DNA of 64,000 nucleotides from Larix kaempferi (GCA_027924585.1 BSBM01000602.1:6137501-6201500), one strand, 5' to 3'. Positions 22,832 to 34,638 are shown, numbered from the stretch's first letter. The notes: generated by a model from the letters alone, not told the origin. Program-made: numbers and translations.

Positions 22832-24601
22832 TCACTTCTTCCTCGAAGTATCTTCTATCTGAATAACACCAAGGCTCTCTCTGAAGTACTCAAACTTCAC
22901 TTTGGCTAGTGGTTTCGTCAACACATCTGCAACCTGCTCATCTGTCGCAACATACAAGAGCTTCACTGCTCCTATCTGCACCATATCCCTGATATAGTGA
23001 TATTTGATCTCAATGTGCTTCAACCTGTCATGGAACACTAGGTTCTATGACAACTTCACACAACTCTGGTTGTCACAATAGATACAGGTAGCATCCAACG
23101 GGAGATCAAATAACTCATATAGTAGCTTCCTAATCCATACGGCCTCACAACTAGCCGAACAAGCTGCGACATACTCTGCTTCGATTGTACTTAGTGCTAC
23201 ACAGGACTGCTTCTTGCTAAACTAGGAGATCACACCTGATCCCATACTAAAACAGCACCCCGAGGTGCTATTCCTATCTTTAGCACTGCCTGACCAATCT
23301 AAATCAACATAAGCTTCTAGGTTAAACTTTTGATTCACATCATATTTGAGCCCATAATCAATCGTACCCTTTGGGTACCTTAGAATATGCTTTACAACAA
23401 TCAGGTGAACATGTTTAGGATCTGTCAGAAATTGGCTCAAAGTGTTCACCGCAAAGCAAATATCTGGTCTTGTGTTTGTCAGGTACATCAAGGACCCAAT
23501 CATCTGATGATACACCATGACATCAACCATCTCAGATGAAGCATCACACAATAGCTTCAGGTTTGATGCCATAGGTGTGGCCATGGCCTTGCAGTCCATC
23601 ATCCCGAACCGCTTCAGGATCTCTACTGCATACTTCCCTTGTCCAAGGAAGATTCCATCTGCACTCTGCCACACCTCCATGTCTAGAAAGTAATGCATCA
23701 CCCCCAAGTCCTTCATCTCGAACTTGGCAACAAGCTTCCTCTTCATGTCGACAATCAATCTATCCTCACCTGTAACAAATAGGTCATCCACATACAATAG
23801 TAGTATCACTGGATTGCCTTCCTTAACCTTGTAGTAAAGGTTGGAATCCGCTTTACTCTTGGTAAATCCCAAACTAGATAGGAAGCTATCTATCCTACCA
23901 TACCAAGTTGTAGGAGATTGCTTCAATCCATACAAGGCTTTCTTCAACCTACACACATATGACTCCCTATCATGTGTCTCAAAATCGAGTGGCTGCTCCA
24001 CATACACTTCCTCTTCGACTACACCATTTAAGAAAGATGTTTTGACATCCATCTAGTGTATCTTCCACTTCATCACTGCAGCCAGAGCAAGTACTATTCT
24101 GACGGAAGTGTATTTGGCTACAGAAGCAAAAGTCTCTTCATAATCTATTCCCTCTTTATGGGAGAAGCCACGAGCTACAAACCTCGCCTTGTATTTCTCT
24201 ATGTTGCCGTATGCAGCATGCTTGATCTTATAGATCCACTTGGAAGTCACAATAGACTTCCCATCTGGTCTTGGGACCACATCCCAAACATCATTCTTCA
24301 TGATCGACTAGTATTCCTTGACCATGGAATCCTTCCATTCTTTCTTTTCCACAACTTCTTCATAACTGGAAGGTTCTTTGTTCATAATGTCACTGAGCAA
24401 GGCAACATAGCTGGTGTGTGACCTTGTCCTTTTCCTTTCTCTATGTTCCTCTTCTGGAATACCATACCTTTCTGCATCTTGGATGATCTCTCTATCCCAT
24501 GCAGGTTTCCTCTTGTGAGAGTTCTTCTCACAGGGTGGATCTACAGGTTCTTGTGGATCTTCAATTTCACAATCTTCTTCTGGAATTGCTTCATTCATAG
24601 T
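22832..24601 (-). pseudogene. Reverse transcriptase and RNase H of copia B
   Basis: Copia polyprotein 3' part, minus strand. It contains a linker with RKRTRSHTSYVALLSDIMNK, then reverse transcriptase with TSKWIYKIKH, MDVKTSFLNGVVEEEVYV, LYGLKQSPTTWYGRID and the catalytic YVDDLFV (about 23790). RNase H has DLDWSGSAKDRNSTSG, an IEAEY block, CDNQSC and the HIEIKYHYIRDMV tail, ending in a stop near 22830. Interruptions are TAG where the family has Gln (after KEY at about 24308, and after KWKIH at about 24053), TAG for Trp near 23220, and TAG near 23040. The 5' neighbour (integrase) is separated by the single-LTR insertion E. Confidence 0.92.
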
Positions 24602-24661
24602 GGTGTCTTGAATTCAGGTTACCCTTGGTTCTTCATTGTCTTCAACATGTGTCTTCCTTGA

Positions 24662-26688
24662 TGTAATGTCCCTTATTTGGAATTTTATTAAAATGGCAAT
24701 TTTCCACTTTTTTTCCCTAGTTCGACCTTTGACTAGTTTCGATCTCTAGGTCCCAAATTTGCCCCAAATGATCCCAAATATTCTGAGAAGGTGTATGAAT
24801 GATATTAGAACATAAATATGTGTTTCAGGGATGCCTTTAGACCTTTAAAATACTTCTGCAAATCCTCTTTCAATTCTGATCAATGTAGGTAACTTTACTA
24901 GTGATTTTCCTTTGACTAGTATTGGTCTCTAGGTCTCAAATTGACTCCAAATGCCTTCAAATCTTCAAGGAAGGTGTATGAATGATATTAGAACTTGAAT
25001 ATGGTGTTTATGGATGACATATGGCCACCAAAAGACCTCTGAAAACTCTCTTAATATTCTGGACCGATTATGCAATTTTACTAGTAATTTGGGGTTCAAA
25101 TCCCCCTGGGGTAAACAATGAAAATGGCTTCCCAAATTCCTCCAAACCCACTCAAATTTATGAACAGAGGTATGTAATGTGTTAATTATGTTATTAAAGT
25201 CTCATATGCACCATTAATGGATTATTACAACTGTTCTCACCCTCTCCCATTCAACTGCAAAAATCCCCAATTCGACCCTTGGGGAAATGGCACTATTTCA
25301 CCTCCCAATGCAACTAAATTGAGTAAAAATGCTTCAAATGCTCAAGTACAGTACATGAAACTTGTAGAAGACATCCATGGAAGTATATTGATCACAAATA
25401 TATCAGAGAATCATCCATTCATTCGAAATCATCATCAACACATTGGCTCACAACAAGGTAGTGGGGAAATGGCATTGTTCTTCCATTAAAAATGAGATTT
25501 ATACATTTCTACTTGGAATTTCGACCTGAAACTTTTTGGAGATGAATAACAGAGTATTTAATTCATATTACAAAAGAAATGGGGCATTAAAAGCTTCCCC
25601 AAAGAGTACAATAGCTCACCAAAAACGCCCTCCCTCAAGGATCAAGAATATGCCATCAAAAATGGAAATGGTTGAAGGAGTGAGCTGCAATAGAAGAAAC
25701 CATGAGCTTCCCTGTAGCTTACACCTGCAAATAAAGACTCCATTAAATCTCCAAATGAAAGGTCTGAATGGCCTTTCCAATTACCAACTTGGATGGGAAT
25801 CTTTCACCCTCGAAATTGGCTAAGGCAAGAAACTAGTCATCCACTAGCTCTCCCTCTTCACAAATGCAATTGAAAATTCTACAAATGATCAAAAGCTGGT
25901 TTCATTCTTTGTTATTGACATTTATAAACTTCTAATGTCCTCCATGGGTCGAATTCCTTCCAAGAGACTCATTCCAACTCAAGTTGGGAAGAGATTCCAA
26001 AGAACGCCACTTGTACAACAATTCCTAGTCTCCCACTTCCACCAAATCACATGTGGAAGCATCTTAGCTGCCCTAACACCCTTGAGCGCCCTCTTGGAGT
26101 CTATTTTTAGCCCTGACATGTCATATATGTCATATGTCAGCCTTCAGGTCTGATTTGTGTCATAGGTGTCATAGCATCTTCATCATTGTTGTCATAGAGC
26201 TAGGGAATCTAGCCCAAGTGTCTCACTAGCTCCAAATTGCCTCTTCCTCTTCCATGGGAGTTACTCTTCCTCTATATTTCGACCTTGGATGAGTAATGCA
26301 ATGAATAATACCTTTTGGACTCCCCCAAGTATGTTACCATTCACCTTGAATTCGAATTGGTGAGAGAATGATGCCAAGTGTAGTGGGGAAATCTAGCCAT
26401 ATGTGGGTCCCACTTCCTCCATGTGTCTTCATGATGAAATGCCACTTTGATTTTCACTTGTATATATTTATTTATCTCCTTTATTAAATATTTATGCCAT
26501 TCTAATGTTCAAACATCATTTATTATCCCCATTATTCCAAATCCCAAAGCTTCCACCCCAAACCTAGGAAACTAGTAATTTTCCTCCTTGGCAATTATTT
26601 GACCTTTAGCATCAATTTGACAAACTCTAATGAATAGGGCCAATGTGATTAGGCCATTTTGACCCAATACCAAATTTGGGATATGACA
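24662..26688. mobile_element. Insertion E: solo LTR about 2.0 kb
   Basis: A 2027-bp block begins TGTAATGTCCC and ends GGGATATGACA, so its termini are TG...CA and inverted to each other. It is flanked by a perfect 5-bp duplication CTTGA (24657-24661 and 26689-26693). It splits the copia B polyprotein between integrase and reverse transcriptase. It holds no primer site, purine tract or pol sequence, so it is best read as a solo LTR left by recombination. A small non-autonomous element is the alternative. An internal duplication of about 183 bp (units at 24727 and 24910) is present. Confidence 0.85.
24727..25092. repeat. 183-bp tandem duplication inside E
   Basis: Two diverged units start with CTTTGACTAGT at 24727 and 24910 and share AAGGTGTATGAATGATATTAG. 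A partial third start is seen near 25073. Confidence 0.75.
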
Positions 26689-26693
26689 CTTGA

Positions 26694-27773
26694 TTTGATG
26701 TATGTTGAGTCTTCATCAAATGTTACATCCCTGTTGATGTCAATCTTCTTGAACCCTGGAAAGTAAATTCTGTATGCCTTCGAGATTTCACTATAAACCA
26801 CAAAGATGCCCTTCTTTCCTGAAGGATCTAACTTTGTCCTCTTTTCCTTTGGAATGTGTGTGTATACTGGACAGCCAAATATCCTGAGATGGCTAACTTC
26901 AGGTTTCTTACCAGAGAAAAATTCATCTGGTGTCTTGTTGTCAAGTATCTTGTGAGGTGTTTTGTTCTGCACATATACAGCTGTCCTTGCTGCTTCTACC
27001 CATAGGTGCATAGGCAGATCCTGGTCATCTAGCATTTCCATGCTACTTCCATGATAGTTCTATTCTTCCTTTCTGCAACTCCATTCCATTGTGGATTGTA
27101 AGGAGTAGTCAACTCCCTCTTAATCCCTAAATCACTGCATAACTTCTTGAAGTCACCTGAAGTGAATTCTTTGCCATTGTCAGATCTAAAGATCTTGATC
27201 TTCTTATCAATTTGATTTTCTATCAAGGCTTTGAATTCCTTGAACTTATCAAACACTTCATCCTTATTCTTCAAGAAATAAACCCAAGTCTTCCTAGAGA
27301 AATCATAAATGAAGGAGACATAGTATACATACCCACTTAAAGAACTGGATGACATTGGTCCGCATACATTGGAGTGGATAATTTCCAAGATTCCTTTTGC
27401 TTTACTTTCACTGCTTGGAAATGCCTTCTTTGTGTTCCTTCCTTTTGCACACCCTTTGCAAATACCTTCATGCTTTGAATGGATTTCAGGAAGACCTTCT
27501 ACTGCTTTGCTTGCAATTGGTAGTGCCCTATAATGCACATGAGCAAGCCTCCTATGCCAAAGTTCACTTGGCTCCATGGATTCATGTACCATGGCATGTT
27601 CAGATTGTCCCTTCAATTTCTATAATCCTCCCTCTTGCTCTCCAATCACCACTGCATCATCTATTGTCTTACCCTTTGGACACATGACTACTTGGCCATC
27701 TATAAATGCAACTCTCATCCCCTTTGCATCCAAAGATGATATGGATAGAAGATTATTCTTAAGTCCAGGTACA
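26694..27773 (-). pseudogene. Integrase region of copia B
   Basis: Minus strand. Pre-integrase domain with ELWHRRLAHVHY and CKGCAKGR (HHCC zinc site), then the core with GYVYYVSFIYDFSRKTWVYF, FRSDNGKEF and PQWNGVAERKNR. The first motif reads HSNVCGPM where HSDVCGPM is usual, so the first catalytic Asp is replaced by Asn. A frameshift near 27035 separates the core from the C-terminal segment (MHLWVEAARTAVYVQNKTPH to VTFDEDSTYIKSS). The part from 27773 towards 27620 is the region just after protease, interrupted by insertion F. Confidence 0.92.
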
Positions 27774-28369
27774 TGTTAAATTTTGAGCATTAATTCACAA
27801 TACTCCCGGATCTTTACTGAGAGAATAACATGTACAGTATATCAATGCATATCAATCATAACAAGCATGTCAATCATCACAAGAATCAAAAGCATGAGAG
27901 ACAAGAGTTTCCGTGGGGAAAACCCTAAGGTGAAAAATCCCACAACTTCCTGAGAGATAGAGAGAGCAATGGCTCAACCAAAGTACAACCAAAATACACA
28001 GAGATAGTCTCCTAGTAGCAGATGATCCTCCTCCTCACTAGTGCGCCACTTTCTGAGTGAGAGAAGTGTGAGTTTCTAAGTGATCAAAATAGAGATCTCC
28101 CGATCTCTATTTACACTAGTCTGTTTTCCCAATGACCTTATGGGGCCGACTTGTCTAGCTAGGTACATCAACCATATAATATATATTTTGAGGCCGACCC
28201 CACACATGGTGGTCTAATAACCCATCGGCAAGTTCACACACTTGCGACACTTGTCAATACACATGATGACACTTCCTTATAGAGGAATAATATAGCTCTT
28301 ATAAGGGTACAATAAATATTTATGAAATACATAGATGAAATACATTCCGAAGTTACATATACATCAACA
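27774..28369 (-). mobile_element. Insertion F: solo LTR (596 bp) related to the copia B LTR
   Basis: TGTTAAATTTTG to TACATCAACA, flanked by a perfect 5-bp duplication GTACA (27769-27773 and 28370-28374). Its layout and several blocks (GGGGAAAACC, AGGTGAAAAA, GGTGGTCTAATAACCCATC, CATCAACA) match the B LTR, so it belongs to a related family. The surrounding copia B protease reading frame is continuous once the insert is ignored. Orientation was chosen by similarity to the B LTR. Confidence 0.9.
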
Positions 28370-29495
28370 GTACATATAGAACATCTTTCATTTTCAAAGA
28401 CTTCCCAGAGTCTAACTTGCAGGAGGCTTCACCACTTCCTTTTATAGGATATTGATAGTCATCCCCAAGTTTCACCTTATGAGGTGACTCATGTTCAGAT
28501 AGGTCCATAAAGGATTCTTTAAATCCTGTCATATGTTTGGAAACCCCACTATCAATAAGCCAATCATCATACCCATGTGAAATAGTACCTGTGAGAGAAG
28601 GGATTAAGACATACTCTTCATCACTTGAAGAGTCTTCACTTTCTACCTTAGTATTCTTCTTGGAAGGTTCATCATCCTCAGAAGCATGAGCATGATATCT
28701 TTTATTGTTTCTCTTATTGTTGTTGTTGTGGTTGTTCCTTTTTTTCTTGGGACAATCTGAAGCAAAGTGTCCTTTCTCATCACAATTGAAGCATCGAACA
28801 CGAGAGAGATATTTCTTCTTTTGATGGAAGTGAGAATGTTTCTTGTTGTGAGATTTCTCCCTCTTAAACTTACTTCCTTTAGTGTGTGCTGTGAGGGCTT
28901 GGTATTCACTTCCCATCTTTTCTTCTCAAGCCACAAGCCTAGCTTCTTCTTGTGAACATTCCTCCCAAATTCTACTGAAAGAGATCAATTTCTTTCTTGC
29001 ATAGATTCCTTGGATGAAAGAGTCCCATGACCTAGGTAGGCCATTCAATGTGGTCATGAAAATTTATCCATTATCCACTACTTCATCCACAGCTTCAAGT
29101 TGCTCCTTGATTTGAGAGACCTTAGTAAAGTAGGATTGGATGGTCTCTCCATTCTGGATCTTTACCCCTTTCAATTGGTTCCGTAGAGTCATCTTCCGAT
29201 TTATGTTCTTTCCTTCAAACAACTTGGTCAAAGAGTCAAACATCTCTTTAGGTGTATTTAGGGAAGACACATGGGGAATGAGATGGTCCTTGATAGAATC
29301 AGCAATGATTCTCTTGGCTTTAACCAAGTTATTCTTGTGTAAGGCCTTAGCCTCTTCTCCCTTTGGAATTGGAACCTCTTCACTTATGTAAGTGTCCAAC
29401 TCATTCTCTTCTAGGATTAACCCAATCCTATACTTCCAGGCTCGAAAATTATCAGCCCCTTCAAGCTTATCCTCAAGCTTGGTGTGGTGAGACAT
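28353..29495 (-). pseudogene. gag and protease of copia B
   Basis: Minus strand. Gag starts at 29495 (MSHHTKLEDKLEGADNFRAW) and includes LVKAKRIIADSIKDHL and LFEGKNINRKMTLRNQLKG. It is broken by TAA near 29063 and a further stop near 28930. The nucleocapsid has a lysine/histidine-rich tract and a zinc knuckle CFNCDEKGHFASDC (about 28790), then an Asn/Lys-rich tract. Protease reads DDWLIDSGVSKHM; the alanine usual after DSG is valine. The frame runs into insertion F at 28369. Confidence 0.92.
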
Positions 29496-30066
29496 TTTAA
29501 TGAGAAACTCAAATGGAAATAAAATATTTAGGTCTTACCACTTAATTTGCTGAAAACTGGATCTGGAGCTGGATTAGGGTTTGTCAGAGAAACCCTAAAA
29601 ATTCAAAATTTGAATTTCAAACTTCTGAAAGGATAGAAAGATGCACCTTGCTGAGCTGGTCAAGTTCGTATACTCTAATTTTGAGATCTGCAAAATTTAA
29701 CCCCTCAAAATTGCTTTTGAAACTTCTGGATTCACTAGACAGGACCCTGAACTAGGGTTTGATTTTCCCGGAGCTTCACCCAACCAAAAAGTTCGATCTT
29801 GTGCTCTAAAATTTGATTTTTCCGAGGAGCTTCTAGCCGTGATCTCAGATTCCAAAAATTCCAACTTTCTCTAAAACCCTAATTTCCTGCAGCAGTGACG
29901 GGCGAAAAACTGAAAATGCTCAGAATTGAATTCTGTCTCGACAGAAAGATGCGCCCTTGCTAGGAGAGTCAATGTAGCCTCTTACCTTTGATGATATGTG
30001 GATAGAAACCCAAAAATTAAGAAGCTATAGCTTCCGCAACTGCATAGTTCCTTCTTCTTAGGTCAA

Positions 30067-30077
30067 CTCTGATACCA
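30067..30077 (-). promoter_or_regulatory. Primer binding site of copia B
   Basis: The minus strand reads TGGTATCAGAG directly after the 5' LTR, matching the plant initiator tRNA-Met primer site. Confidence 0.9.
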
Positions 30078-30656
30078 TGTTAATTTTTCTATAATTTCAT
30101 TCAAACATTATCTTAGGATCCTACTAAGAGAATAACATGCACATTGTAACAATCATAAACACAAGAGACACACAATTTCCTTGGGGAAAACCAAGAAGGT
30201 GAAAAACCCCGCAACTTCCTCAGAGATAGAATAAGCCATAATACAAGATCACAATGATCAAACCCAAAGAGATGTCTCTAGCAGATGCTTCTCCTCCTCC
30301 ACTTGTGCGCAACTCTCTCTCTTAACTATGCGAGTTTGAGAATTGAGTGAATGAATAAAATGAGAGAGGCATACCCTCTATTTATACACCGACTTGACCT
30401 ACCAATAAACTAACATGGCAGACTTCCTAATGAAGTCTAATAACCCAACCACATGACCTAACTAGGGCCGACCCCACATTGGTGGTCTAATAACCCATCA
30501 ATACAAATGATGAAACTTACAATGTAACTTGCGACACTTGCAAATAGAAATGACGACACTTTCAATCAGAGGAATAATACATCTCTGTTGGATATACAAT
30601 AAAGTACAAATGTAATATACAAGTGAATATCTTCCGAAGTTACAAATACATCAACA
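30078..30656 (-). repeat. 5' LTR of copia B
   Basis: 579 bp with TGTTAAT...ATCAACA ends, adjoining the primer site. It pairs with 9339-9917. Confidence 0.93.
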
Positions 30657-31700
30657 CTCAATTGGGCTCATTGCAAGAAAGATGGGAATGATGAGGAGCA
30701 CTGGTGGAAGCTACATCCTGAGCTCAAGCCTAGGAAATTTAAATGCAAAGGAAAGAAGAAAACTATTGCTATAGTGAAACAAGAATTGGGTTCCAATTCA
30801 GGTGATGAAGAAATGATCGTGGCAGTTGGTTTACAAGGTAACCATTTCCTTCATGCTAGTTCAAGTTCTACAATTACATCTCTTGAAAATAATAAAAGAA
30901 GTGAATTTTTCCACATAAGAGTAGTGTTAAAGTACACAAAGGTGGAAAATCTATTTGATCCAGGATCACAAGTTCACTTGATATTTGAAGAGATTGTGAA
31001 GAAATTGGGACTAACCACAAGACCTCACCAACAACCTTACCCTCTAGGTTGGGTGCATGACAATGAAAAACTTCAGGTTACCTGACAGTGTAGATTGAGG
31101 TTTTCTATTGATTCTAATTTTATAGATGAGGTTGATTTGGATGTGGTTCCTTTGGATGTTTGTGGTATTGTGCTTGGGAATCGTTATATTTATGACAGAC
31201 ATGCTAGCTTCTTCCAAAAAGAGAACAAGTACCATCTCACAAAGGATGGAGTGGAATACATTGTTAGAGATCATAGCATGGAATCTAATTCATCACTTAT
31301 TAGTGCAGGTTGAGTGAAGAGAGTTGTAAATACTCACAAGAACCTTGTGCTTACGATTATAAAAGCAAAAGATCCTGATAAGTGTAATGATACTTTTAAT
31401 CATAAGAAGGAAGTGCTTGAGATGGGACAAGCCTCTCAATGGGGAGGAAAGAAACAAGAAGCTTCCGATATTGTGAAAGATAAGATCGGTCCAGCGCTAG
31501 TATCGGCCTTGCCAGACCATCAACAACTATTTAAGATTGATTCCATGAGAGAAGATATGCTTTTTAGGCCTCCTAGTTCTGCATCTATTGTTTTGAAGAA
31601 TGCTTCGTTAGCTCATGTCAAGTACGCTAATGATGAAGTATCCAGAGATGTTTGTGAGAGGCTAATCTATGGTTTGCGGATGAAGAAGTTTGATTCATAG
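30657..31700 (+). pseudogene. Nucleocapsid and protease region of gypsy A, continuing gag
   Basis: Resumes gypsy A after copia B. First comes a damaged zinc knuckle (HCKKDGNDEEHWWKLHPE, where a Cys is expected at the first Trp), then an acidic linker and an aspartic-protease-like domain. In it, LFDPGSQVHLIFEEIVKKLGL replaces the usual DSG or DTG with DPG, and LDVVPLDVCGIVLGNRYIYD is the conserved second half. A TGA near 31084 and a TGA near 31312 break the frame. A further 128-codon open stretch continues to 31700 with DHQQLFKIDSM. The reverse transcriptase that should follow is not present. Confidence 0.8.
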
Positions 31701-31768
31701 GACAAGTTACTCTACCATTTGGGTAAAGTTTGATTCATAGGACAAGTTACTCTACATTTGGAAAAGTG
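31687..31768. repeat. 41-bp direct duplication
   Basis: GTTTGATTCATAGGACAAGT followed by TACTCTAC recurs at 31687 and 31728 with one indel. Confidence 0.75.
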
Positions 31769-31859
31769 CATGTAAATGGAGAAGCTTACTGTTAGCTCTC
31801 CAAGAAACTACTTAGTGGTTATGGCTAAGTATGCTTGGTAACTTAAGAATTCAATACCC

Positions 31860-33250
31860 TTTTCAGTAAATGGATCGATGGGATACCACAATAGCTCGAT
31901 GGAAAGGTTGCTTATCAAATAGTTAAATGAGCCAGTGCTCTTAGAAACTGTAAATCAGATGATAAATAACAGAAATGATATGTAGAATATTGCTAAGACA
32001 ACCAAGTATATTAACATGCAGGGTTTATGCAACCAAATACATGCATAACATCGGGTCACACATAGCAGTAGGAAGTTCCTCAATCCAAATTATGAGCACA
32101 GGCTAAGCTAATCTGAACAAAGTGCAGAACAATGGTGGATGAAAATATCTGATAACAACAACAAGAGAAAACTGTGATTTTTATTATAACAAGCAACTAA
32201 AACATATGGCAAAGTCTCTCCAAGCTCGAACCCCTTTGTTCTCCAAATGACTTTGGCTTTATAGCCTTACAAGATCAAATCTAGATCCATGAAAAATGGA
32301 TCAGATTTGCCCAAAAATAGTCAAACCAACAAGTGTAGGATGAGATCCTATAAAAATGGATCTGGAATGCTAATAATGGAAAATCAAATCAAAATAGGAA
32401 AAGATCATATCCAATGAGTCAAACTCTATCTTGAAAGCCCTGATATCCTCCAATCTCTTTGACAGGTGTAGAAAGCCTTCCAAGGCTGATGAATCATCAT
32501 GAGAAATTCGAATTTGCCTCCTTTGGCAAAAAATACAATATTTCTGCTCATTAACTAGTTCACCATTTTCACTTTTCAACCTTCTTAACCATCAAATACA
32601 TCAAGATAAACTCTTAAACCTGATGTATTTAATTATTATACATCATTAGAAACCAACTTCGAGAGATTTGGTTGAGAAAAAGTCAAATCTGGGCAAAAAT
32701 AGAAAAAACTGCCAAAAACAGGCTTTCGGCAGCTAACAATTATGCTGATTTCGTGCCTTAGCCGCCGGAAGTCAGACCTTTCGGCAGCTAATGAGCTCTG
32801 TGGGGCTCACCTAAGCTGCCGAAAGCTGTAACTGTTTCAAAAATTAAAACCCAAAACGCTGCTTTCTGCTGATTTCGTGCCTTAGCCGCCGGAAGTCAGA
32901 CCTTTCGGCAGCTAATGAGCTCTGTGGGGCTCGCCTAAGCTGCCGAAACCTATAGGATTCCTGAAAAAATTGCCTTTGGAAAAAATCGATTTTCTCAACC
33001 GTCCGATGTCCGTTTTGCATGTTCGAATAGTCGATTTTGATCTACAGATCATAAGCTATCCATTGGTGCTTCCAGATCTGAATTTGGAGTTCAGGAAGGC
33101 CGTCAAAATTGCCCCGCAAGATCACGCGATTTCAGCAAAAATATTCCTCCAATTTCCATTCACTGCTTTGTGCAATAATTATTTTTGCCAATTCCTTGAC
33201 GATTCTGCTGCTTTTAGTCCTTTAGCTTTACTGGTCGTTGTAATATAGCC
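31860..33250. other. Unassigned insert in gypsy A, in place of reverse transcriptase
   Basis: This stretch replaces the reverse transcriptase and RNase H of gypsy A and has no recognisable ORF. Its left part is AT-rich and its right part carries two hairpin units (32742-32955). That layout recalls element D, but I could not align the two or find ends or a target duplication. Confidence 0.4.
32742..32955. repeat. Duplicated hairpin unit, about 125-bp period
   Basis: TGCTGATTTCGTGCCTTAGC begins both units (about 32742 and 32867). Each contains an inverted pair, CTTTCGGCAGCT and AGCTGCCGAAA(G), across a loop of about 28 bases with GAGCTCTGTGGGGCTC. The units are nearly identical, so the duplication is recent. 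Confidence 0.85.
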
Positions 33251-33265
33251 ATTCTGTCATCCAAA

Positions 33266-33780
33266 ATGACGGTGGTCAATTTGGGAGATAACACTTACAC
33301 TTCTCATGTATTTGGGCATTTTGGGATAGAGAGAATTTTAGTCTGTTTGTCTCAGATGAAAATGATTGTAACCATGAATGTAAAGGGGTGTGTGTTGTGC
33401 TTTCATAATCCCACTAATGGAAAATTGTGGTTGTTCTCACCACTCCCTATTTCTTCTCATCACTGGGAAATTTACACCATAGATTTTGTAAGGGGGTTGA
33501 CTATGTCAAAAATGGGTCATATAATAGTGGATATGTGTATATTGATGCCATGTAAAAATAAGGTCACTGATGAGAAAATTTCTCACCTATTATTTCAGCT
33601 GAAGAGGGGTACTGCTTTCCATCCACAGACTGACAAAGATATAGAGGTAGTCAAACGAACTGTGGTTCCTTTCATCCAGAGGATTCAGTAGGTACACCGA
33701 GTAGTCCAAGAATATTAAAAATACAAATGGATCAAGAAGGGAATATTGAGGGAGAGATTCCCTCACCTATTTATTGAATA
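33266..33780 (+). pseudogene. Integrase remnant of gypsy A
   Basis: Gypsy integrase with an internal deletion. GHFGIERILVCLS and KGCVLCFHNPTNGKLW belong to the zinc-binding region, HHWEIYTIDFVRGLTMSKMGH to the start of the core with its first Asp, and CILMPCKNKVT to the segment after it. The frame then jumps to GTAFHPQTDKDIEVVKRTVV, so the second catalytic Asp region is gone. A stop lies at 33689. Confidence 0.8.
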
Positions 33781-34014
33781 TTAAGGATTTTGGAGGCCCA
33801 AAATCTTCTCAATGGGGAGGAATGATCTAGGAGGATCTTAAAAGGCCAAATTTTGAAGTCCTCAAATCTTAGTAGAAATAATGCCATGTCTAAGATATTA
33901 CCGATACGAATTCAATGGCGCTTGAATCACATCAAACGAGCTCCGAATGAGAAAGATATTCAATTTTGAAGTTTCAGCAAGACAATGTTTTAAAGTGTGC
34001 AAAGTGGCAAAAAG

Positions 34015-34200
34015 GTGCCACGTGGAACCACTTAAAGGGTGCCACGTGGCCTACGCAGCACGTACGTGGCAGCCCTCTGTGATGACACATGATAGGTTGG
34101 TGATGGCGTGGACCAGTATAATTACAACACATGGCAAGGTAAGGTTGAGTTGGAATTTGATTGGGCACAGACGTGGACCAACCCAAATGTGACACGTGTC
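34015..34200. promoter_or_regulatory. Cluster of G-box/ABRE-like ACGTG motifs
   Basis: GCCACGTGGAACC, GCCACGTGGCC, GCACGTACGTGGC and TGACACGTGTCA lie within about 190 bp, three with the full CACGTG core. This sits between the integrase remnant and the 3' LTR of gypsy A. G-boxes bind bZIP and bHLH factors in plants. That these sites act here is inference. Confidence 0.5.
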
Positions 34201-34638
34201 ACCTCGACGCTGGCCAAAATAGGCCCAAAGAGTAAATTATACGCTAGAAGGTTTGAACACATGAAATATTAACAACGATCCCAGCACCTCACTGTTTGGC
34301 CATCAATAGACCGTTGTAATAGAATCGAGCATGCTTTTATTTATTGACAGGGGTTGTATTAAAAACAAAAAAAGGGGGGCGCGGGAAACCCACGGGTTTG
34401 AACCTGGAGATCCCACCCCCACATATATTATATAACAAACAAAAAATGGACCGCCAACCATATGATATGTGCAACCAAAAATATGTGTGTTTGTAACTAT
34501 ATGCGAAGCCCGCCTAACAATGCACTATATATATATATATAGTCACATGTAAAACAACCAAATGGTTGTTATATATAATGGTTGTAACCAACGGTCCAAC
34601 AAATGGAATGATTATATCTTAATTCCAACCATGCCACC

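Larger units (their letters stand above)
9339..30656 (-). mobile_element. Ty1/copia retrotransposon B (inserted in gypsy A)
   Basis: A minus-strand copia element with two 579-bp LTRs (9339-9917 and 30078-30656), both TGTTAAT...ATCAACA. Flanks CTCCA (9334-9338) and CTCAA (30657-30661) fit a 5-bp target duplication with one later change. The primer site adjoins the right-hand LTR. It carries a broken gag-pol (29495 down to about 22840), is itself interrupted by copia C and by the single-LTR insertions E and F, and has a tandem-repeat-rich 3' untranslated region. By eye its LTRs differ at about 31 positions (about 5%). Confidence 0.93.

Noticed and set aside
22441-22866. 141-codon plus-strand ORF of 25-residue repeats
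   Set aside because: The 75-bp repeat period is a multiple of three, which keeps the frame open by itself. There is no recognisable domain and it lies antisense to copia B.
34375-34425. tRNA-like T-arm (GGGTTTGAACC near GATCCCACC)
   Set aside because: No D-arm, anticodon stem or acceptor pairing could be found around it. The sequence looks like ordinary repeat DNA.
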